In this document: one piece after another, positions 43,464 through 53,039 of the stretch
Layout of the letters: each line of letters begins with the position of its first letter
How positions within the stretch are numbered: the first letter of the stretch is position 1
Origin: JBCDGZ01 sp038750655
Lineage (GTDB): Bacteria > Bacteroidota > Bacteroidia > Chitinophagales > Saprospiraceae
DNA: 64,000 bases
Direction: 5' to 3'
Assembly (NCBI GenBank): GCA_038750655.1
Contig: JBCDGZ010000011.1
Span: 1 to 64,000 of the forward strand
Made by a program: the position numbers and the translations under genes
The notes under the pieces: generated by a model
Databases searched by the model: none
What the model was told of the DNA's origin: nothing
The model's input: only the letters and a program-made list of their open reading frames with translations

Positions 43464-43883
43464 ATGAGAACTAAATACTTCCTGATTTGGCTATTGTTGC
43501 CCTTTCTATTGCCCTCTTGTAGTAAAGAAGAAGACAGTTTAAAAGCCCGTCTCAGGGGCAATTGGACGGTGACCGTGCTCGAAGAATCTAGGATATGGCC
43601 CGACCAGCCTCCTTTATGGTCATCCACTAGCGAGTTTCAGTTGAAGCTAGAATCAGAAGATAGGGGAACCATTGATGGTGAGGTCCCAATATCGTGGGTA
43701 CTGACCGATCAGGATCGTAAGCTCTTATTTATGCGGCATGACATTTCACTAGAGCCCAGCAGTTTTACTTTCGATGTTATTGAGGTGAATAGAGGCAATC
43801 AGTTTTTGTTGCAGCAAGAGGAAGTGGATTTTCCAGGCTTAGAGCCGACAATTACAACAACGGTTTGGACCTTAAAACCTTAA
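43464..43883 (+). CDS. Small lipoprotein, lipocalin-like
   Basis: A 139-residue lipoprotein with lipobox LLPSC (Cys19) and a KARLRGNWTVTVLEES segment typical of lipocalin-like Bacteroidota lipoproteins. It lies 19 bp after moaC and 4 bp before a paralogous gene. No link to cofactor synthesis is evident; the pair appears inserted between moaC and the MobA-like gene. Confidence 0.7.
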   Translation: MRTKYFLIWLLLPFLLPSCSKEEDSLKARLRGNWTVTVLEESRIWPDQPPLWSSTSEFQLKLESEDRGTIDGEVPISWVLTDQDRKLLFMRHDISLEPSSFTFDVIEVNRGNQFLLQQEEVDFPGLEPTITTTVWTLKP

Positions 43884-43887
43884 TGAG

Positions 43888-44337
43888 ATGAAAGCTTATC
43901 TGTTTCAATTAATCTGGTTATTGGCCATCTTCTCTTTCTGGTCTTGCGAAAAAGAGGAATCTCCTCCAATACCTAATATTGTTGGGAGTTGGGATAGCCA
44001 GATAAAAACCGTAATCCTTCGAGGTCAATCTCAGCTGGCTTTCTCACAAAGGCAGTTCCTGGAAGTGTTGTTTCTTGAGGATGGTACAGGCTTCGCTAAG
44101 GAGGATCCAGGTTTTAGTGAAATCGACTTGTTGTGGAGCTACGCGAATAGAGATCAACAAATTTTTGTCTCCCGAAACACGCATTCTGGCGGTATTGGTT
44201 TGATTGAAGAGGAACTTTTTGATATTGTAGAAGATACCCCTGATCGTCAGGTTTGGCGCGAAGTGTCGGAATCATTTGATTTTGGAACTCAGGATACCTT
44301 GACAGCCATTACCTCCTGGATACTGGAACGGCGATAA
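43888..44337 (+). CDS. Small lipoprotein, paralogue of the preceding gene
   Basis: A 149-residue lipoprotein with lipobox FWSC (Cys20) and a PNIVGSWDSQ opening like that of lipocalin-like lipoproteins. It is similar in layout to the preceding protein (signal, KEE- linker, G-[N/S]-W start, C-terminal T-x-W-x-L), suggesting duplication. One base separates its stop from the start of the MobA-like gene. Confidence 0.7.
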   Translation: MKAYLFQLIWLLAIFSFWSCEKEESPPIPNIVGSWDSQIKTVILRGQSQLAFSQRQFLEVLFLEDGTGFAKEDPGFSEIDLLWSYANRDQQIFVSRNTHSGGIGLIEEELFDIVEDTPDRQVWREVSESFDFGTQDTLTAITSWILERR

Positions 44338-44338
44338 T

Positions 44339-45481
44339 ATGCTACAAGGACCGCGCAAAATCCACCGCCCCGCCTACGGCAGCTTCAGTCGCAACGAATG
44401 GGCCATTATCGGCGCCCCCAGCGATCTGATCCAACAGCTGGCCTACGGCCTCAGCGCCAGCCTCAGCGAGCATTACCGCCTGGGCTATGTCGATGCCGAC
44501 CCCCAATCCCCCCAAACCGCCCTGGCCTACGGCAGCACCCTGGAATACACCGATAAAGCAACCTTCCATCGCCTCGACTTCAAAGCCCCCCTCAACCGCT
44601 TTCAGCTCCGCCCCCTCTTCAATGATCAGGACGCCGTGCTGGTCAACGGCAATCACTTCCGAGCCAAAAAGCAAATCGTCATCATCGATCCGCGCGGGGA
44701 GGCTTCGCTGCGTAAAAGGTTGGATCACCTCACCGATGTTAGCCTCTTTCTGCTCACTGAGGAGATGACTGGCCCTTACGCTTTCCTCAAAAAATCGCTG
44801 CCCCATTGGGCGGATATTCCGACGATGGCTATTGAAGAGTTACCGCTGATTGCGGAGTTGCTGGGGCAGCATCTCAAGGCGGCGCAGCCGCCGCTCTCCG
44901 GCCTGGTCCTCGCCGGCGGCTACAGTCAGCGCATGGGCCGCGACAAGGGCCTGATCGACTACCACGGCCGGCCGCAGCGCGAGTATATGCAGGACCAGCT
45001 GGCTTCCTTCTGCGTCGATACCTGGCTCTCCTGCCGCCCCGAGCAGCAAGCCAAACTGAGTGCCTTTAAGACCATTCCCGATACCTTCATCGGCCTGGGC
45101 CCCTTCGGAGCCCTCCTTTCGGCCTTCCGCGAGCGTCCCGACCACGCCTGGCTGGTTACCGCCGTCGATTTGCCGCTGCTGGACGAAGCTACGCTCCAAC
45201 AGCTCACCGAAGGCCGCAATCCCTCCAAGGTCGCTACGGCCTTCCGCAACCCCGCTACCGATTCCCCCGATCCGCTGCTGACCATCTGGGAGCCGCGCAG
45301 CTATCCGGTGCTCCTCCAATTCCTCGCACAGGGCTACGCCTCCCCCCGCAAGGTGCTCCTCAACTCGCCCATCGAACGCCTGGAGCCCCGGCATCCCCAG
45401 GCTTTGACCAATGTGAACAGCCCGGAGGAGTATGCCCGGATCATAGCGCAGTTGCAGGGGGGAAAGCATCGGTCTAGATAA
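44339..45481 (+). CDS. MobA-like molybdenum cofactor guanylyltransferase with an N-terminal MobB-like domain
   Basis: A 380-residue fusion. The C-terminal half from about 187 is a MobA-type NTP transferase (LVLAGGYSQRMGRDKG, with LAGG at 191-194 and RMGRDK at 198-203; VTAVDLPLLDEATLQ). It adds GMP to molybdopterin. The N-terminal 180 residues begin like MobB (NEWAIIGAPSDLIQQLAYGL) but the P-loop lacks the GKT residues, so it is probably a non-GTP-binding relative. The start codon directly follows the previous gene's stop. Assignment of the NTP-transferase half is firm; the N-terminal domain is tentative. Confidence 0.8.
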   Translation: MLQGPRKIHRPAYGSFSRNEWAIIGAPSDLIQQLAYGLSASLSEHYRLGYVDADPQSPQTALAYGSTLEYTDKATFHRLDFKAPLNRFQLRPLFNDQDAVLVNGNHFRAKKQIVIIDPRGEASLRKRLDHLTDVSLFLLTEEMTGPYAFLKKSLPHWADIPTMAIEELPLIAELLGQHLKAAQPPLSGLVLAGGYSQRMGRDKGLIDYHGRPQREYMQDQLASFCVDTWLSCRPEQQAKLSAFKTIPDTFIGLGPFGALLSAFRERPDHAWLVTAVDLPLLDEATLQQLTEGRNPSKVATAFRNPATDSPDPLLTIWEPRSYPVLLQFLAQGYASPRKVLLNSPIERLEPRHPQALTNVNSPEEYARIIAQLQGGKHRSR

Positions 45482-45535
45482 TTGGTATAGAGCTTGACTT
45501 TCTATATCTTGTTCCATCAAGTATACCGTTGTAGT

Positions 45536-46894
45536 ATGATCCCACAGCTCAAAAAATACCTCTTCGAATCGGTCAGCAATTCTTCGCTGGTGGTTTTTCG
45601 TGTAGCCGTAGGATTAATCATGTGCTGGGAGGTCAGCCGCTATTTTCGCTATGATTGGATTGAGCGGTACTGGATGGAGCCGGACTTCTTTTTTACCTAT
45701 GATGGCTTTCACTGGCTGTCTCCCTGGTCGGGCGATGGAATGTACTTCCATTTCGTTGCGCTGGGTATTTTAGCCTTTTGTATTGCCATAGGCTTATTGT
45801 ATCGTTTGAGTACAGTGCTGTTCTTTTTGGGCTTTACTTACATCTTTTTGCTGGATAAGACCAACTACCTCAATCACTTTTACCTCATCAGTTTGGTCAG
45901 TTTTCTCTTGATTTTCATTGATGCCCATCGTCGCTGGTCGGTCGATGCGTGGCTGTGGCCGGAGTGGGCGAGCGCCCGCGCGCCACGTTGGATGGTGACG
46001 CTTTTGCAGTTTCAGATTGGTGTAGCCTACTTTTTCGGCGGCGTCGCCAAGATCAACCACGATTGGTTGCGGGGGGAGCCGATGCGCTCCTGGTTGGCGC
46101 AGTCTACAGATTTTCCCTTAGTTGGCTCCTTATTTACCCACTCCTGGGCCCCTTATTTCTTCTCCTACAGTGGCCTGCTGCTCGACTTGCTGATTGTCCC
46201 ACTGCTCTTGTGGCGCAGGACTCGTCTGCTGGCCTACGGCTTCATTGTCCTATTTCACCTGACCAATGCCCGACTGTTCAGTATTGGTATTTTCCCCTGG
46301 ATGATGATTTTTGTCACCACCATTTATTTCGATCCCGACTGGTTCGAGAAGCTTTTAGCGCGGATGGGAATCAAAGGAGCTGTCCAAAAAGTACAGGCTG
46401 AGACCTATTCTTATTTTTTGAAAAATAGAAACGCGATCGTCTACAGTTTGCTACTCTTCGCCAGCGTCCAATTCCTCCTGCCTTTTCGACATTTATTGTA
46501 TCCCAGTAATGTACATTGGACAGAGGAGGGACATCGTTTTGCCTGGCATATGAAGTTGCGGAACAAGGATGCCATTGCTCAATTCAAAGTGATCAACCAA
46601 GAAACGCAGAAAGAAAAAGAGATCGAATTGCATAAAGTACTCAGTCAGCGGCAGCAACGCAAGATGTCGACCCGCCCCGATATGATTCTTCAATTTGCGC
46701 ATTACATAGGGCAACAATTTCAGCAAAATGGCTTTGAAGATGTTGCCGTCTACGCTAGGGTCAAGGCCAGTCTCAATGGCCGAAGGCCCCAGGAGATGAT
46801 TCGCAGCGATGTCGATTTGATGCAAATTGATAAACGGCATGACATCTATGATTGGGTGCTGCCATTGACAGAACCGCTACACGCTGAGGAATGA
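45536..46894 (+). CDS. HTTM-domain membrane protein
   Basis: About 452 residues with several membrane helices in the first 310 residues (FRVAVGLIMCWEVSRYFRY; GVAYFFGGVAKINHDWLRGE). This is the horizontally transferred transmembrane (HTTM) domain found in vitamin-K-dependent gamma-carboxylase-like proteins, followed by a C-terminal soluble domain of about 140 residues. The HxxHxxW-type and lysine residues (KINHDW) are visible. The reaction is unknown in bacteria. ATG 45536 is preferred over 45494. It overlaps the next gene by four bases (ATGA) and so is coupled to an S41-like lipoprotein. Confidence 0.8.
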   Translation: MIPQLKKYLFESVSNSSLVVFRVAVGLIMCWEVSRYFRYDWIERYWMEPDFFFTYDGFHWLSPWSGDGMYFHFVALGILAFCIAIGLLYRLSTVLFFLGFTYIFLLDKTNYLNHFYLISLVSFLLIFIDAHRRWSVDAWLWPEWASARAPRWMVTLLQFQIGVAYFFGGVAKINHDWLRGEPMRSWLAQSTDFPLVGSLFTHSWAPYFFSYSGLLLDLLIVPLLLWRRTRLLAYGFIVLFHLTNARLFSIGIFPWMMIFVTTIYFDPDWFEKLLARMGIKGAVQKVQAETYSYFLKNRNAIVYSLLLFASVQFLLPFRHLLYPSNVHWTEEGHRFAWHMKLRNKDAIAQFKVINQETQKEKEIELHKVLSQRQQRKMSTRPDMILQFAHYIGQQFQQNGFEDVAVYARVKASLNGRRPQEMIRSDVDLMQIDKRHDIYDWVLPLTEPLHAEE

Positions 46895-48444
46895 ATTTCG
46901 ATGCCTTCTTTTTCAGATGCTCCTGGCTGCTGTTGTTGCTATTCACCGCTTGCGGTAGCCCTCGTTCACTGCAAAATACTTCTCCTGCTTTCTCATTAAG
47001 CGAAAAGCAAAACCTCGAACTCTTCGATCAACTCTATCAACAAACGCTAGAGCGGCAGTCTCAATCTCCCCTCAAAAATCAGCGTCTGCAATTGGACCTC
47101 TCTCGGGATTTATTCGCTACGCGTCCCTACTTCAAAAAGGCCCGGAAGCCCGCGGAGTTGTTTTATGCGGTCCGACGATTCAGTTGTGCGCGTAGGGACC
47201 AACATCTCTTTGTCAAGCCCTTAAAGGAGGGCCTGTCTATGGAGGAGCTGGCACGCCACAGCCGCTACGATGCAGATCAGAATCATACGCCCATAAGAGT
47301 GGCTATTGATTATCGGCAGCCCGGAAAATACTTCGCCTTTGTTTCTTCGATCGCTCTGAATTACCTCAGCTCCACCCCGCTAAAAGCTGGAGATCGGATT
47401 GTTGCGGTCAATGGTCAGCCCTTTGATCGCTACGCCGCCCAGCTCGATCCTTTTCTCAACTATTCAACGGAGTTGGGGCGCTGGGAAATGTTGGCGGCCT
47501 TATTGCCAGGGCGAACGGTCTTTTTACCGCCGGCTTTTTATCGGAAGGAATTGGAGTTAGAATTGGAAAATACTGAGGGCCTGCGCTACAGCGTTCAGCT
47601 GCCTTACGGTAAATCACAAGATTGGCAGTGGCCAGCATCAGTGCCTTATTCTGGGTTTAGTCGGATGCGGCAATTTAAAAGCTTTGACCTCTACATGGCC
47701 GATGATGAGGGGCCGGTATTATTGCTGTCTTGGAAAAATTTTGGAAAAACCCTGCGATCAGATATTGATGAGTTGATGGAGTGGGTGGTGGAGCGGGAGC
47801 GATTGGAGAATGATTTGATCATTGATGCGACGGGCAGTAGGGGAGGACAGCACGGGGTTTATGCTTTGCAACACTTCAGCAGCCAGCCTTTTCGGATCAC
47901 CTTTGGAGATTTGAAGATCAGTACGATTACTCCGGCCTTTATCAAAAAGAAAACCAGCACAACGGCCAATGTTCCTCTGCAGCGTTGGCTGGGGGAGGAG
48001 CTGCCCAGCTATATGGAACAGGGCTTGGCTTACAGCCCGGCGGTGCCTTTTAAATGGCAATACTTACCCGGCACGGACGGACGGCTGGCATTGGCGGAGC
48101 CACATTTTCGGGGTCAATTATTGGTGATATTGGGGCCTCGCGGGGGGTCGCAGCTGGATCAGTTTGCCGCTATAGTTAAAGATAACCAGCTGGGGACACT
48201 CATCGGGATGCCCGCTGGTGGGTACAGCAATACCTGGGAATGGGAGGAAACCATTACTTATCCCAGAACGGAGCGCCGCCTCTTTCGATTCAACTGGTCC
48301 ATCGGAAATACCTACCGCCCCAACGGCGAGGTACTGGAAGGCAATCCCGCCGAAATGGACGGCTATCTGCCCTTGAGCAGCGACAATTTTCAGCACTATC
48401 CTCAACTGTTACTAGAACGGGCATTAGCCGAGTTGAATAACTAA
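46891..48444 (+). CDS. S41-like peptidase lipoprotein
   Basis: A 517-residue lipoprotein (lipobox FTAC, Cys21) with a PDZ-like segment (KAGDRIVAVNGQPFDRYAA) and an S41/ClpP-crotonase-like C-terminal domain (NDLIIDATGSRGG; LVILGPRGGSQLDQFAAIVK). The position where the catalytic Ser is expected reads GPRGGS, not the usual TSGASASE, so activity is uncertain. It is translationally coupled to the HTTM membrane protein. Processing or handling of a modified peptide or protein by the pair is speculative. The gene ends at a short imperfect hairpin near 48.45 kb. Confidence 0.72.
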   Translation: MNFDAFFFRCSWLLLLLFTACGSPRSLQNTSPAFSLSEKQNLELFDQLYQQTLERQSQSPLKNQRLQLDLSRDLFATRPYFKKARKPAELFYAVRRFSCARRDQHLFVKPLKEGLSMEELARHSRYDADQNHTPIRVAIDYRQPGKYFAFVSSIALNYLSSTPLKAGDRIVAVNGQPFDRYAAQLDPFLNYSTELGRWEMLAALLPGRTVFLPPAFYRKELELELENTEGLRYSVQLPYGKSQDWQWPASVPYSGFSRMRQFKSFDLYMADDEGPVLLLSWKNFGKTLRSDIDELMEWVVERERLENDLIIDATGSRGGQHGVYALQHFSSQPFRITFGDLKISTITPAFIKKKTSTTANVPLQRWLGEELPSYMEQGLAYSPAVPFKWQYLPGTDGRLALAEPHFRGQLLVILGPRGGSQLDQFAAIVKDNQLGTLIGMPAGGYSNTWEWEETITYPRTERRLFRFNWSIGNTYRPNGEVLEGNPAEMDGYLPLSSDNFQHYPQLLLERALAELNN

Positions 48445-48529
48445 AAAAACGGACTCCCAGTTACCCGGAAGCCCGTCCCCTTATTTAGACATAAAACTTA
48501 TTCTTAGGATTTGACAAGCGTCAAAACAG

Positions 48530-51500
48530 TTACAGTTTTGTTACTACAAACAGCTTAGTTAAGCGCTTGCGTTTGTCAATTTTCACCGTTACGGAATACA
48601 TGCCTGCTTGCAGTTGGCTGACATCAAAGATTTCAGTTTGCTGCTTCAGTTCGTCCAGCTTACGCTCGTACATCAGCTGTCCAAGGCTGTTGTAAATCTG
48701 GATATGTGCGGGCATGCCCTGGTAGGCTTTGAGGCCAACGAAGAGCTGATCGGTCGCTGGATTCGGGAAGAGGGTGAATTCCTCTAAATCCAGATCGAAG
48801 CGTACGGCGGCTTTGGCCGGAAGGACCTCAGTGGTTCCATCCGAATGTACCTTGACCAAACGGTAGTAATTCATACCGACTACAGGATCAGTATCAACAG
48901 TAGTATACCTTCTGGGGCTAAAGCCACTGTATTTGCTGTTCACTTCTTCCAGTACTTCGTAATCGATGCCATTGCTTGATCTTTCGACGATGAAATAATC
49001 GTTCTTGAACTCACTGCTAGTGACCCAATCTAGATCGATGGCGCGGCCGCCGTTGCGAGCGTCAAATTCGAAGATGGTATTGGCAGAAGACCAAGTTAGC
49101 GAGCAGCAGCCTTTGACTTGGATGTCATCGACATCCCAGGCTTTCAGTGATCCACTGCTACCACTTGGGCGGTAGGCCAGCAGTTCGAAGGTGAAGGTGG
49201 TGGTGCTGGAGATTTCGAAGTCCGGATCATTACCAAAGTTGAAGGTCTCTTGTGACCAGTTGGAAGAGGTATTGATGCCGGTCTGCTTGAAGATTTGATG
49301 TCCATTCTTCAATACACGGATACCGTATTTTTTCGGGAAATTATTATTACACGAATTGCCACTCAGGTGGCTGAAGGTCGAAGAGGCTCTTTCGAAGAAG
49401 CGCAATTCGGTGATCTTACCCAATTGACCAGGATTGACAGTAACTGTAAATCGGATGGCTTTATCGTTGTCGTTGCTGAAGTTGTGCGAAGTAGAGTAAG
49501 GTACACAAACACCAGCCCTACTGCCGTTGGCCCCAGCTACACAAGAGTGCTCGTTGCGGCGGGTAGACAGGTTGCTAGCGGTGACGTTGACGCAGCCTCC
49601 ACGGTTGGGGAAGCTCGGCGTGAATTCGCTGAAATCGCGGTTAGAGCCATCGCTAGAGAAAGAGCGGCAAGCGTCGATGTCGTATCTGACCAGGGTCTTC
49701 GCTACACAGTTATTATCCGGAGTGTCGCAGGCATCGCCGAGGCCATCGCCATCGGTATCGGCCTGATTCGGATTAGGCGTATTGGGGCAGTTATCGACAT
49801 TGTTACAAACGCCGTCGCCATCGTTGTCGGGGCAGCCACCCGGTGGAACAGTGACGGTTTCTTTGACCTCACAGATGGGGACCCAACCGGCAGTGTAGAA
49901 TTTTACAAATACGCGATAAGTCCCGGCGGGTAGATTGATCATCTCGGTCGAGTTGCAATTACCACCGCACTGGAATTCAGTTCCCCAATTGGCGTTGAAG
50001 ATATGTACCGCCGAGATCGGCGCACCGTCCAGTCCGCTGATGGTGATCTTGCCCGGAGAGACGCTGATATTGATTGCCGAACAATCACTGCTTGGGGTAT
50101 CACAAGCATCACCAATACCATCGCCGTCGCTGTCGGCCTGACCAGGATTAGGCTTGTTGGGACAGTTGTCTTGGTTGTTACAAACCCCGTCGCCATCGCT
50201 ATCGCCCCCTTGACCGGCACAAGGATCGACAGGCGTTCCGGCGCAGGTGCAGCCATCAGCCTGAATGACATCGTAGGCGGTGTTGGGATTGCCATCGTTG
50301 CAAGGCGTGCCCGGGGTGGTTGGAATGTTGGGATTGTAATCGTTGCAATCCTGCGCAGCACAAACGCCATCGCCATCGTTGTCGGGGCAGCCGCCGCCGG
50401 GTGGAACGATGACCGTCTCTTTGACCTCACAAATCGGCGTCCAGTTGGCCGTATAATATTTTACAAAAACCCTATACGTACCGGCAGGCAGATCAATCAT
50501 TTCAGTGGCACTACAGTTGCCTCCACACTGGAACTCGGTTCCCCAGTTGGCGTTGAAGATATGCACAGCGGTGATGGGCGCACCATCCAAGCCGCTGATC
50601 GTGATCTTGCCCGGAGTCACTGTAATCCTGATATTTGCGCAATCGCTACTCGGAGTATCACAGGCATCTCCGATACCATCACCATCGCTATCGGCCTGAT
50701 TAGGATTAGGCTTGTTGGGACAGTTATCTTGATTGTTACAAACCCCGTCGCCGTCGCTATCGCCGCCTTGACCCGCGCAAGGATCAATGGGGGTTCCGGC
50801 GCAGGTGCAGCCGTCGGCCTGAATGACATCGTAGTTGGTGTTGGGATTGCCATCGTTGCAAGGCGTGCCCGGGGTGGTCGGAATGTTGGGATTGTAATCG
50901 TTGCAATCTTGGTCGGCACAAACGCCATCGCCATCGTTGTCCGGACAGCCGCCCGGTGGAACAGTAACAATCTTTTTGACCTCACAAATGAGCGTCCAAT
51001 TGGCCGTAAAGTATTTGACAAAAACATGGTAATTGCCCGGAGAGAGGTTCACCATCTCGGTCGGACTACAATTGCTGCCACACTGGAATTCGGTTCCCCA
51101 GTTGGAGTTGAAAATGTGTACGCTACTAATCGGTGCACCGTCCAATCCAGAGATAGTGACTTTGCCCGGAGTCACTATAACACGGATATTCGAACAATCG
51201 GCAGTAGGCGTGTCGCAGACATCGCCGATGCCGTCGCCGTCGCTATCGGCCTGGTTCGGGTTGGGGTTGTTAGGGCAATTGTCCTGATTATCACAGACGC
51301 CATCGCCGTCGCTATCCCCCCCTTGACCAGCGCAAGGATCGGGAGCACCACAGCAGCCTAATGCCTGAATTTCGTCAATGTCCCAAACCGAAGTCGACGC
51401 CCCGTTGCCTGTGCGGCAATAAGCCCGGAGTTCGAATTTGAAGGTCGTTGTTGAGCTGACAGTAAAGTCTTGATCATTAGAAAAATCAAAGGATTGCAGC

Positions 51501-52651
51501 TCCCAATCTCGGGCCGTTGGAATATCGATTTGTTTAAAGATTTGCTGGCCATTTTTGGTAACCCTTATCCCGTATTTTGTGGGGAAATTATTTCGACCGC
51601 TGCCACCGCTGGAATACACATAAGTAACGGGGGCTTTTTCAAAAAAGTTAATACCAGAAAGCGTTGCCGTTCCTCCGTTTTTAGGGCGTAGGGTGACCTC
51701 GAAACGCAGGGCAAATTGATCATCATCAACAAAGCTACAGTTAGAGCGGGTGCCTACACAAAGGCCGTCACGACTAACACCGGGGGTGCAAGAGTGATCG
51801 CCATCTTCTCGGAAAACCTTTGAGGCTGAAACACTACCTCCACAATCGGAAGGAGTAGAAACGGCGGCGGTAAATTCATTATAGCTCGATCCTGGATGGC
51901 AAGCATCCAAGGACCACCTCGCTAGTGCATTGCCGCAGCTGGTTTGGCCATTTCCACAGTCTAATACCGTAATGGTAACGCAGTTACTGGCAATCCAAGG
52001 GTTGGTGACGAGTGGGCCATTGCCTAGCCCTCCATTACCACCATCATCGTCATCGTCATCGAAGGTCCAGTAATTGCTGCCGTCGTCATCGTCATCATCA
52101 TTACCGATGCTGGACGTGCACACTCTTCTGGCCAGACGGATGAAAAACGTCGTTTGCGTTAGCGTTCCTGGATCGTAGGAGGAACCGTTAGCGCCGGGGA
52201 TAGCCCGCCAAAGTTCACTGGGGTGGGGGCATCCAGAGGTAGAGGACAGCCAGAGGTACTGAATATCAGAACGAAAACCATTGGAACCATCGTCATCGTC
52301 GTCGTCAAAAGTCCAGTAATTGCTGCCATCATCATCATCGTCATCTCCACCGATACCACCACTACTGGCTCCACCACCGCTGGCCTTAGCCGTCGATACA
52401 ATTTTGACGGGATTGAAAGGGCCACAGTTGGGAACATTAGGAGAGGCAATAGAACCCGGGTGGGTCACATTCAGACAGGCACTCAGTCCGTTGTTGTTGC
52501 CATCATCATCATCATCGTCGAAGGTGAATATCGATGACCGCTTTTCCGACGGTGGTGGAGCATCCGTGGATAAGCTTCCCCGATTATCGGCCATCAGAAA
52601 AGGAGAATAGCCGATTAGGAAATAAATAAGGAAATAGGAGAACTTTCTCAT
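48530..52651 (-). CDS. Giant type IX-secreted protein with poly-Asp and thrombospondin type 3 repeats
   Basis: A 1373-residue protein. A signal peptide (1-22) is followed by an Asp-rich region with five D6-G motifs (TFDDDDDDGSN and variants). Next comes a jelly-roll domain, then three tandem units of about 185-190 residues, each with TSP3-like calcium repeats (DSDGDGVCNNQDNCPN), a beta-sandwich (ISGLDGAPI, then VHIFNANWGTEFQC) and a DNDGDG/CNDYNPN loop. A second jelly-roll domain and a C-terminal type IX sorting domain (LFPNPATDQLFVGL; AGMYSVTVKI) complete it. It is probably a calcium-binding surface adhesin. Repeat units are nearly identical at DNA level, which invites recombination. Function unknown. 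Confidence 0.87.
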   Translation of the reverse strand: MRKFSYFLIYFLIGYSPFLMADNRGSLSTDAPPPSEKRSSIFTFDDDDDDGNNNGLSACLNVTHPGSIASPNVPNCGPFNPVKIVSTAKASGGGASSGGIGGDDDDDDGSNYWTFDDDDDDGSNGFRSDIQYLWLSSTSGCPHPSELWRAIPGANGSSYDPGTLTQTTFFIRLARRVCTSSIGNDDDDDDGSNYWTFDDDDDDGGNGGLGNGPLVTNPWIASNCVTITVLDCGNGQTSCGNALARWSLDACHPGSSYNEFTAAVSTPSDCGGSVSASKVFREDGDHSCTPGVSRDGLCVGTRSNCSFVDDDQFALRFEVTLRPKNGGTATLSGINFFEKAPVTYVYSSGGSGRNNFPTKYGIRVTKNGQQIFKQIDIPTARDWELQSFDFSNDQDFTVSSTTTFKFELRAYCRTGNGASTSVWDIDEIQALGCCGAPDPCAGQGGDSDGDGVCDNQDNCPNNPNPNQADSDGDGIGDVCDTPTADCSNIRVIVTPGKVTISGLDGAPISSVHIFNSNWGTEFQCGSNCSPTEMVNLSPGNYHVFVKYFTANWTLICEVKKIVTVPPGGCPDNDGDGVCADQDCNDYNPNIPTTPGTPCNDGNPNTNYDVIQADGCTCAGTPIDPCAGQGGDSDGDGVCNNQDNCPNKPNPNQADSDGDGIGDACDTPSSDCANIRITVTPGKITISGLDGAPITAVHIFNANWGTEFQCGGNCSATEMIDLPAGTYRVFVKYYTANWTPICEVKETVIVPPGGGCPDNDGDGVCAAQDCNDYNPNIPTTPGTPCNDGNPNTAYDVIQADGCTCAGTPVDPCAGQGGDSDGDGVCNNQDNCPNKPNPGQADSDGDGIGDACDTPSSDCSAINISVSPGKITISGLDGAPISAVHIFNANWGTEFQCGGNCNSTEMINLPAGTYRVFVKFYTAGWVPICEVKETVTVPPGGCPDNDGDGVCNNVDNCPNTPNPNQADTDGDGLGDACDTPDNNCVAKTLVRYDIDACRSFSSDGSNRDFSEFTPSFPNRGGCVNVTASNLSTRRNEHSCVAGANGSRAGVCVPYSTSHNFSNDNDKAIRFTVTVNPGQLGKITELRFFERASSTFSHLSGNSCNNNFPKKYGIRVLKNGHQIFKQTGINTSSNWSQETFNFGNDPDFEISSTTTFTFELLAYRPSGSSGSLKAWDVDDIQVKGCCSLTWSSANTIFEFDARNGGRAIDLDWVTSSEFKNDYFIVERSSNGIDYEVLEEVNSKYSGFSPRRYTTVDTDPVVGMNYYRLVKVHSDGTTEVLPAKAAVRFDLDLEEFTLFPNPATDQLFVGLKAYQGMPAHIQIYNSLGQLMYERKLDELKQQTEIFDVSQLQAGMYSVTVKIDKRKRLTKLFVVTKL
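49720..51340 (-). repeat. Coding tandem repeats of about 560 bp in the giant cargo gene
   Basis: Unit starts recur near 50176, 50746 and 51301 on the plus strand (CGCTATCGCC...CTTGACC...GCGCAAGG), giving periods of about 570 and 555 bp with high nucleotide identity. Each encodes one TSP3/beta-sandwich unit. Copy-number change by recombination is likely. Confidence 0.8.
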
Positions 52652-53039
52652 GTTGACAAGTTTAGATTATAAATGTTTAGTATAAATTGTCTAGCCCTTG
52701 CCTCAGGTATAGTACCAGGGAGAGCGTTAAGCGCGTAATTGGGAAGTAAAGGGTACACAGAAGCCCTAAGCATTCGACTACCGAATCCTTAAGACATTAT
52801 ATGTAGTAATCATTGATTTAAGAGTAGACGTATCGACCAACTTTAGTCAATACCAGTAACTGGGACTTTAGTAAGAATTGTTCTTAGGGTACGAGTTTCA
52901 ATTTAAAACAGTTTCTAGGCTATGAGTTTTGCTGTAAAATAGTAAAAAAGCTGAAATACAAAGTTATTATGCCAATTAAATTGGTGTAAATTATAGAATA
53001 ATAAGGGAATCCCTTAGTTAGGGGAGGGGAATGGTGGGG
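52652..53039. other. Intergenic region with a possible minus-strand promoter
   Basis: No ORF is supported. The minus strand reads TAACTTTG at 52966 to 52959, a full match to TAnnTTTG, about 300 bp upstream of the giant cargo gene, which would give it a long leader. Otherwise A/T-rich with no visible structure. Confidence 0.4.

Noticed and set aside
49720..51340. Regular repeats, possible CRISPR array
   Set aside because: Units are about 560 bp, lie in one open frame and encode TSP3/sandwich domains; no cas gene is present.
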